Origin: Carpediemonas membranifera
Taxonomy: Eukaryota; Fornicata
DNA length: 64,000 nt
Assembly (NCBI GenBank): GCA_019828565.1
Contig: JAHDYR010000003.1
Location: 62,001 to 126,000, forward strand
Direction: 5' to 3'
Position numbers and translations under genes: made by a program. This document shows positions 58,570 through 64,000 of the stretch, piece after piece (position 1 is the stretch's first letter; each line of letters begins with the position of its first letter). The notes beneath the pieces are model-generated. The model worked only from the letters and a program-made list of their open reading frames with translations, was not told the origin of the DNA and made no database searches.

Positions 58570-59160
58570 CTAATTCCCCTCGCCCATGGCTGTCGCCGCG
58601 TTCTGATACTTCGCCGGAAGAACCATTGAGACGAACGTACCCAGGTCGTCCCAGCGGAGGAGGCCACCCACGGGGATGACGTTGAAGCCCAGGGAAAGCT
58701 GGACCTCCTTGTTGGCAAGCTCGCCGACATGGAGGCTTCTAAGTGGGTAGATTTCGGTCGGATCGCGGTTGACGAAAGTAACAAGGAGCGTGGCGTCCTC
58801 CTTGCTCGAAATGCGGCGATCCCACACAATCATCTCGTGTGTGTGGCCTAGGTCGTCTGTGTAGCTCGCCTTGATGTAGGCATAGATCATCTTCACGGCC
58901 CACGTGAAGGTGTCGTCAATGTGGGCCTCAAAATCGACAAAGAGGTCCGCAAGCTCATACATCTTCCACTTGTGTCTTTCGCTGTGTGAGATATTGTGAT
59001 AGTTAGGGACAAACAAGTCTCCGACGGCCGTAGAGAAGCTAGCGACAGTGTAGCTCTCGGTCTGAAAGTACGACGTCATATGCGCCAGGAGAACTGCGCA
59101 TGAGAGTGTTCCTACAATAAACGCGGCAAGGCCATAGCTCCTTACGCTCAGCAGATGCAT
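58570..59160 (-). CDS. Signal peptidase complex subunit 3 (SPC22/23)
   Basis: A 196-aa type II ER membrane protein: one TM segment (YGLAAFIVGTLSCAVLLAHM, ~8-28), then a lumenal domain with the family pattern (VDFEAHIDDTFTWAVKMIYAYIKASY, MIVWDRRI, LSLGFNVIPVGGLL). SPC3 helps the Sec11 catalytic subunit cut signal peptides. The ATG at 59160 gives the usual family length; the extra 42 codons upstream are rejected. It lies 90 bp from the Ytm1/WDR12 stop. Confidence 0.87.
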   Translation of the reverse strand: MHLLSVRSYGLAAFIVGTLSCAVLLAHMTSYFQTESYTVASFSTAVGDLFVPNYHNISHSERHKWKMYELADLFVDFEAHIDDTFTWAVKMIYAYIKASYTDDLGHTHEMIVWDRRISSKEDATLLVTFVNRDPTEIYPLRSLHVGELANKEVQLSLGFNVIPVGGLLRWDDLGTFVSMVLPAKYQNAATAMGEGN

Positions 59161-59249
59161 CTTCTTTGCGCCGTCGTCGTTGTCGCCAAGTCGTTCCAAG
59201 TCATCACACCATCCCAACACAAGAGCCATAACATGATCCGATTTACCCT

Positions 59250-60461
59250 CTACAGCCCCTCCGGCCGCCTGACGACCCAAGACCACATCGTCTTCTCCGC
59301 CCCACCGGCAAGCACGAGGGCAGACTCGTTATGGGGTGCCACAGCCACACAGTGCACGCGATGGCCGACCTCAAGCTCATGCACGGGCGCGTCGTGGTTA
59401 CGGAGGTCCCAGTACCGGAGTTTGCAGTCAAACCCGCCCGAGACAATGAACGGCTGGCCGCTACTCCACAGGAAGGCCACACCAGCGGCGGGCCCGCGGT
59501 GGCCAGGAAGCTTGGCAGAGTGCACGGCCGCGTTGACGTCATCAGGCACAGTCCAGACCCGCACTGACCCGTCTGCCTGGCCGGTAACGAGCTGCGGGCT
59601 GACCTGGCGTGCGTCCATCGCCCAGACGGCCGAGGATGACCTCATCGTGCGGACTGGGGCGACAGTCCTGGGGGTAGCGAGGTCATTCACATGCCACTGC
59701 CTGATGGTCCCGTCATGCGAGGCGCTGAACACGAACGGGTAGTTATACGCGAGAGCCGTGACGGTCTGCTGGTGGTGCTCGGTGTCCTCGACGGGGAAGA
59801 GGGTGGGGGTGGCCTCGTCCGACTTGATGTCGACTGTGTAGAGCTTCCCGCTCTCTGTTCCGACGACAGCAAGGGTCTTGCTGAGGAAGACAGCTGCGGT
59901 GGGGCATTCCGGGAGTGGTACCGACGTCGCCGCTGACTTGAGAGTCGCCATGTGGAGGGATTTGTCACGGGCGCCGGTCATCAGCCTGTCGCCGGACACA
60001 GCAAGGCCGCGCAGAGGGGCTTCGGCCATGTTGATTGTCCGGGCGGGAGTGATGGCCAAGGTGTTGGCGTTGACCGTGTGCTGGGCAACATCGCCGTTGA
60101 TGAGGCCTGCAAAGACCTTGTTGTCGTGCACGACGAGGTTCTGGATCCACTGGTCGGTGGGCGTCGTCTTGCCGTCCTCGGGGGCGGGGAGGGCAACGAC
60201 AGCTTTCACGAGGAGCGTATCCTCGGCGCTCAGGTGACTGTGGTGGTTGATAAGCTCACCAATAGAACCAGTGAGAGGATATTCGAAGCTGCTGACCATG
60301 TAGGCGAAGGTGGGCACCTCATCTAGCTCGAGGATCGCTTTTGCATAGTCGTTGAACTCCTCTGTGCTTGTACTGATCGGAATCTGAATATTCTGCGTCT
60401 CATCAATGTCTGTGGAGACATTCGTGAGGTCAAACTCGATCTGCACCTGAGAATCGCTCAT
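59250..60461 (-). CDS. Ytm1/WDR12 ribosome biogenesis WD40 protein
   Basis: 403 aa. An NLE/UBL-type N-terminal domain (VQIEFDLTNV, IQIPIST, then LTGSIGELINHHSHLSAEDTLLVKAVVA) precedes about seven WD40 blades (FVFSASHDGTIRQW, LVTGQADGSVRVW, FIVSGGFDCKLRYWDLR). NLE plus WD40 occurs in Ytm1/WDR12 and Nle1/Rsa4; the short blade set and the LL/EEYL-like motif favour Ytm1, a PeBoW-complex member for 60S assembly. ATG at 60461. GGGTAAATC follows the stop. Confidence 0.85.
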   Translation of the reverse strand: MSDSQVQIEFDLTNVSTDIDETQNIQIPISTSTEEFNDYAKAILELDEVPTFAYMVSSFEYPLTGSIGELINHHSHLSAEDTLLVKAVVALPAPEDGKTTPTDQWIQNLVVHDNKVFAGLINGDVAQHTVNANTLAITPARTINMAEAPLRGLAVSGDRLMTGARDKSLHMATLKSAATSVPLPECPTAAVFLSKTLAVVGTESGKLYTVDIKSDEATPTLFPVEDTEHHQQTVTALAYNYPFVFSASHDGTIRQWHVNDLATPRTVAPVRTMRSSSAVWAMDARQVSPQLVTGQADGSVRVWTVPDDVNAAVHSAKLPGHRGPAAGVAFLWSSGQPFIVSGGFDCKLRYWDLRNHDAPVHELEVGHRVHCVAVAPHNESALVLAGGAEKTMWSWVVRRPEGL

Positions 60462-60821
60462 CGACAGCACCAGCAAAAAAGTACTAAAACTGCTCGTTTT
60501 CAACTCGGCCTCAGCTCCGAGGAGGCAGCTCCAATGCTGGCGATCTCTCCGAGTACCGCCTACATCCGGCTCCACATGCCCAGCCTTTGTCCCGGGCCAC
60601 ATCCGCATTTCAAAATTCCACCATACCACCGTGATGGTCAAACAGTGATTATCAAAGCCTGCTGGCCGGTTGTGCGCATCGCGTGCAGTTTACAGTAATT
60701 TCAGAGTCGAGCTACAAGTCGACCCAGACGTCTGCTCGGTGTTTCACCATCGGGAACCACACAATCATTTGAATGGCCTTTCAACAGGCAGAGCCCTCGT
60801 CATAGAAAAGCACCCCAACCC

Positions 60822-62312
60822 TCACCGGTAAAGCTGGTTCGGCGTCTTGCTCGGCGTCCGCACCTCCTCCAGCCGGGCCTGCATCCTGTCCATAGCCCTG
60901 CCCATGGCCGACCCGCTCCCGTCGATCGCCGGAAGTGGGGCGGCGAACACAGAGTCAATGTCCGATGATCGGCTGAACCCGCGCCCGCTGCCACGACTAG
61001 CAGTCAGCGCGGTGTACTTCGCTGCGTAGTCATAGGGCTTGGTGCCGGGCGCAGCGCGGATCGCACTCCCACGTTGACCTGACGATTTTCGCATAAGCTG
61101 CACTTCAAAGTCATAGCTTAGTGGATGCTCCAGGGCGTGGCGGAGGGCCTTATATGACAGCCGGATGTCACTCAGCCCAGGCGCTTGCCGCACGGGTTCA
61201 CCGAGTACCGACTCCCGGTCGAGTCGCTCGACGATGACGTTGTCTGAGTCGTCCAGGTCAAGACCGGTCATGAATGGTCCCACCTGGTCAACACCGGTGA
61301 CTCCACCAACTCTATTGATTGGTTCAAGGGGTGTTTTCGGCTCGACCTTCTTCCCCTTGGACAAGTTGAACCTGGTCGACTTCGGCTTGCGTGCAGTTGA
61401 AGACAGTCGCTTCATCGACAAGTCTACGATGACTGGCGCGGGTCTTGGGGGCTTAAGCAGGAGCAGTGGGGGTTCGTTCAGCTCGACGACGATGTCAACA
61501 GAGAGTGTAGAGGCGGTCCTGGGCAGAAGGGGATGATTCGATGAATCTTTCGTATCATTAGATACGGTACTAGATACAGGGTTTCTGTGCAGGATAACGC
61601 GTCTAATAGCCGGTAAGACGCCAACTGACGTGATGTCGGCAAGGCTAGAAATCTGGTTGTCGCACATGACCAAGGAGTGCAGGCTTCTGAACGAGCCCTG
61701 GACGTCATGGAGCTTGAGCCGACTCACTCCGCAGTCGTCAATGATAAGCTCTGCCAGCTTGGGTAAAGATGCGAGGAACTCCCAGCACCCCTCGTACTCG
61801 TTCATATTGAACAGGTTGCCGGAGAGATTCAGACGAGTCACTGTGGGCAGGGGGTCTGGCGGGAGAGACAGGAACAGTTCGTCCGTCAGCTCGTTTGAGG
61901 CGAGAGAGAGGCTTCTGAGCTTGGGAATCATGCTGAGGCTGGCAATTAGCGCGGGGTCGAGGTGCAGGTGGTTGTAGGAGAGGTCTAGTGTCGTGCTGTG
62001 TGAGGTGGCGGGTTATGGGCGGACGAACAGGCTTGGGAAGAGGAGGGGGATGTCGGCTGAGGGATCGGGGAAGAGAACGCGGGCACCGTTGCAGTAAAGG
62101 CGAAGCTCCTCGAGAGATGGAAAGGAAGAGAGATCAGTGAGTTTGAGTTTGTTGTCTGAAGCATCAAGAGTGTGCAGGCTGGTGAAAAGTTGGAGGTCGT
62201 CGGCTTTCACGGACGTGTAACCCAGGGATGTGAGATTAAGAGTCTCTACATCAGCTGGATCATCTGCAGAGGCTATAGCGTTTATCTCAAACCCAGTGAG
62301 CGTCTTGCGCAT
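60822..62312 (-). CDS. Leucine-rich repeat protein (one 33-nt intron)
   Basis: 485 aa. The N-terminal ~200 residues are leucine-rich repeats (VETLNLTSLGYTSVKADDLQ, LHTLDASDNKLKLTDLSSFP, LDLSYNHLHLDPALIASL, LRSLSLASNELTDELFLSLP) resembling ciliary SDS22-like LRRs. The rest is low-complexity and basic, with no domain seen. An intron at 61996-62028 (GTTCGTCCGC...CTCACACAG) joins SLFPSL to TTLDLSYNHL, completing an LRR; the length is divisible by three. ATG at 62312. Confidence 0.85.
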
Positions 62313-62443
62313 GAAATATGAAAGAACAGGGATGGTGGCTTGGGCAAACCTGCGTCCTCACAAACCAGGACCCCACAGCACACCGGGCAGCGCCCCCCAC
62401 GCCCCCATGCCAATGATACTGGAGCTTTATATCTACAGAGGCG

Positions 62444-63614
62444 CTAGACTTGGATGGCGCCCTCGCTGTCGCTTGACTCGTCGCCACGCTGCAGCCGCAT
62501 TGTCCGCCGCCGTTCGTCGCGATCTCGCTGCTTAGCGTTATGTCTCTTGACGAAGCTGGCTCTAATGATCATGATGGTGTGAGAGATGGCAAGCAGGGTA
62601 ATCTGCAGCGAGTACACGTTCATACCGCTCAGATAGAACATCTCGGACGTGTCATCCATGAAGTACTGGCATACTAGGGCATCGTCGTCCGTTTTGTAAA
62701 AGACCAGGATGATTAGAATCACACTTGTGATGATCATGCAAATTGACGCAATCGGATCTGTGTAAGAAGGCGGAATGGAACAAACAGGGCAGGATGAAGC
62801 TGAGAATGAGACTAATGTAGTTCACACGGACCGATTTGCTGGACTGGCGGGACTTGGCCATGGCGTGGACCACGAGGAAGAACAGTGTCACCTGTATGAT
62901 GACGCAGATCGTCATGATAGTGATGCGGACGAACGCAGAGCCCTGTCGCATTGCATTGGGGTCCTCAAATATGTAGTGAACGGCGATACTCGTGTGGTCG
63001 TCTATGAATATGAATGCCTTGTGGATGTAGCTAAAGAAGACGCGGCATACGATGACAACGACGCCTGTGCCGATCGACACGGCCCACTCCCAGGCTGGAA
63101 CAACAAAGATGCGGCGCCGGGTCAGCTTGAGGAGCTTGTCCGAAGAGATGCAGAGCCGGACCCTGTAGAGGAACACGGACGTCGTCATGGACAGCATGAT
63201 GCCCATGTAGAACAGAAGGGATGCGATGAAGCGAACAAAGTTGTCGTCGAAAGACATGGGCACCGTCACCCATTTCGACTGGGCAAATTCCTCGCAACTG
63301 TTGCCAGGATCCAGATTGTGGTCGTAGCCGATGCACCAGGTGTTGTAGTAGGCTTCGTAGACGACGTTGACCGGGTTTGTCGCGAGGAGCATTGAAAGAC
63401 CCCACACATCGAGGATAAGGTTGATCCGAGCAAAATAAGGCTTGCGGCGGATGTCTTTTGGAGATAGTATGTAGAAAAAGGTGAATATGAACGCACAGAC
63501 GAACGCTGGGACCTGTGCCAAGAGGGAAATGACCTCATATATGCACCGGCGGATCCAGGAGTCCACAGCTGCCTCATAGTAGTCATCAAGGGAGAATGGA
63601 CACCAGACTTTCAT
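62444..63614 (-). CDS. Seven-TM-like membrane protein (one 28-nt intron)
   Basis: 380 aa with about seven hydrophobic segments (LLAQVPAFVCAFIFTFFYIL, LILDVWGLSMLLATN, FIASLLFYMGIMLSMTTSVF, VSIGTGVVVIVCRVFF, ITIMTICVIIQVTLFFLVV, a segment around ISLILSFILPYPIASICMII, SLQITLLAISHTIMII) and a charged C-terminal tail (RQRDERRRTMRLQRGDESSDSEG-like). The intron at 62758-62785 (GTTTGTTCCA...TTACACAG) restores a membrane segment and the frame. The layout recalls a GPCR-like receptor, but no family motif is recognised. ATG at 63614. Confidence 0.7.
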
Positions 63615-64000
63615 TCTGTACGGTTGTGCAAGGCGCTTCGACGCGTTTTGAAGCCTTGACGCCGTTCGAAATCATTGGAAAATACATGATACATGAACAG
63701 ATCATAAATGAAGTGCCGACCTGAATGCAGGTGTCAAGGACAGCATGCCCATTGCCACCGAGCTCGCTGACCTCAACGAGGCGATGCTTTTCTCGGAGTA
63801 GTCAACATCGCTTGCCATTCTTACTTTGAGCCGTCCCGCGCGTTCCCACCAATCAAGCCATCATATACCGCTCCACGGAACCCTTAAAACAGGTTTATAT
63901 ACATAAAGCGAAGCATAGTAACAATATGTACACGTCCGCCTACACAACTGCTCGAGTCAGCCTAATGTCGTCCGCCTTGGCAAAAGCTGCCGTGAACTCC
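63615..64000. other. Window-end intergenic region
   Basis: Upstream of the 7TM-like gene; contains gacgcgttttgaag near 63639. No gene is seen before the window ends. Confidence 0.4.

Overview
The window looks like nuclear DNA of a free-living protist with a compact genome, most likely a metamonad of the fornicate or Carpediemonas-like kind. That placement is an inference. It rests on three things: (i) closely packed genes with few introns and strongly GC-biased third codon positions; (ii) spliceosomal introns of only 26-33 nt, with a GTNNGT-like donor and a CTCACAYAG-like acceptor that runs branch point and 3' splice site together; (iii) an NGTAAAY sequence within about 0-30 nt of many stop codons, sometimes overlapping the stop, which resembles the Giardia poly(A) signal AGTRAAY. 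Aurora kinase, BET, homeobox, Myb, UBC9 and PLAA genes show it is eukaryotic. The standard code is used.

Positions 1-8.5 kb are a nest of transposons. A Ty3/gypsy chromovirus lies on the minus strand between two identical 94-bp LTRs; it encodes gag with zinc knuckles, protease, RT, RNase H, integrase and a chromodomain. It has three frame breaks and carries an unrelated ORF on the opposite strand between pol and the 3' LTR. It abuts a 3' fragment of a LINE-type non-LTR retrotransposon, followed by an orphan integrase core from a second gypsy-type element and by gene-free DNA.

From 8.5 kb to the end are about 32 host genes, nearly all on the minus strand. In order they are: an ABCA-like transporter, beta-lysine acetyltransferase (AblB), PLAA/Doa1, F-actin capping protein alpha, a 1169-aa coiled-coil protein, a small membrane protein next to a broken Fanzor/TnpB-like C-terminus, an HTH protein, a hypothetical protein, an RCC1-type protein, an Aurora kinase, a multi-TM protein, UBC9, three hypotheticals, a multi-TM GT8 glycosyltransferase, a BET bromodomain protein, a PLD3/4-like phosphodiesterase, DNAJC17-like, a homeobox protein, a C2H2 protein, a CPBP/Rce1-like protease, PRPP synthetase, a Myb protein, secreted beta-amylase, a second RCC1-type protein, a small TM protein, TspO, a CaCA exchanger, CDP-alcohol phosphatidyltransferase, signal peptidase subunit SPC3, Ytm1/WDR12, an LRR protein and a 7TM-like protein. 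There is no operon logic; the genes are separate housekeeping and regulatory functions, so neighbourhood says little about function.

The observations most worth following are the Fanzor-like relic, the tiny introns (each restores a recognised reading frame), a 50-nt hairpin ending in AGTAAAC found downstream of two unrelated coding regions, the antisense ORF and covarying hairpins inside the LTR element, and a foldback element at 31.7 kb. No tRNA, rRNA or CRISPR array was recognised. Start codons were moved to the first plausible ATG where the longest open frame began with TTG or GTG.
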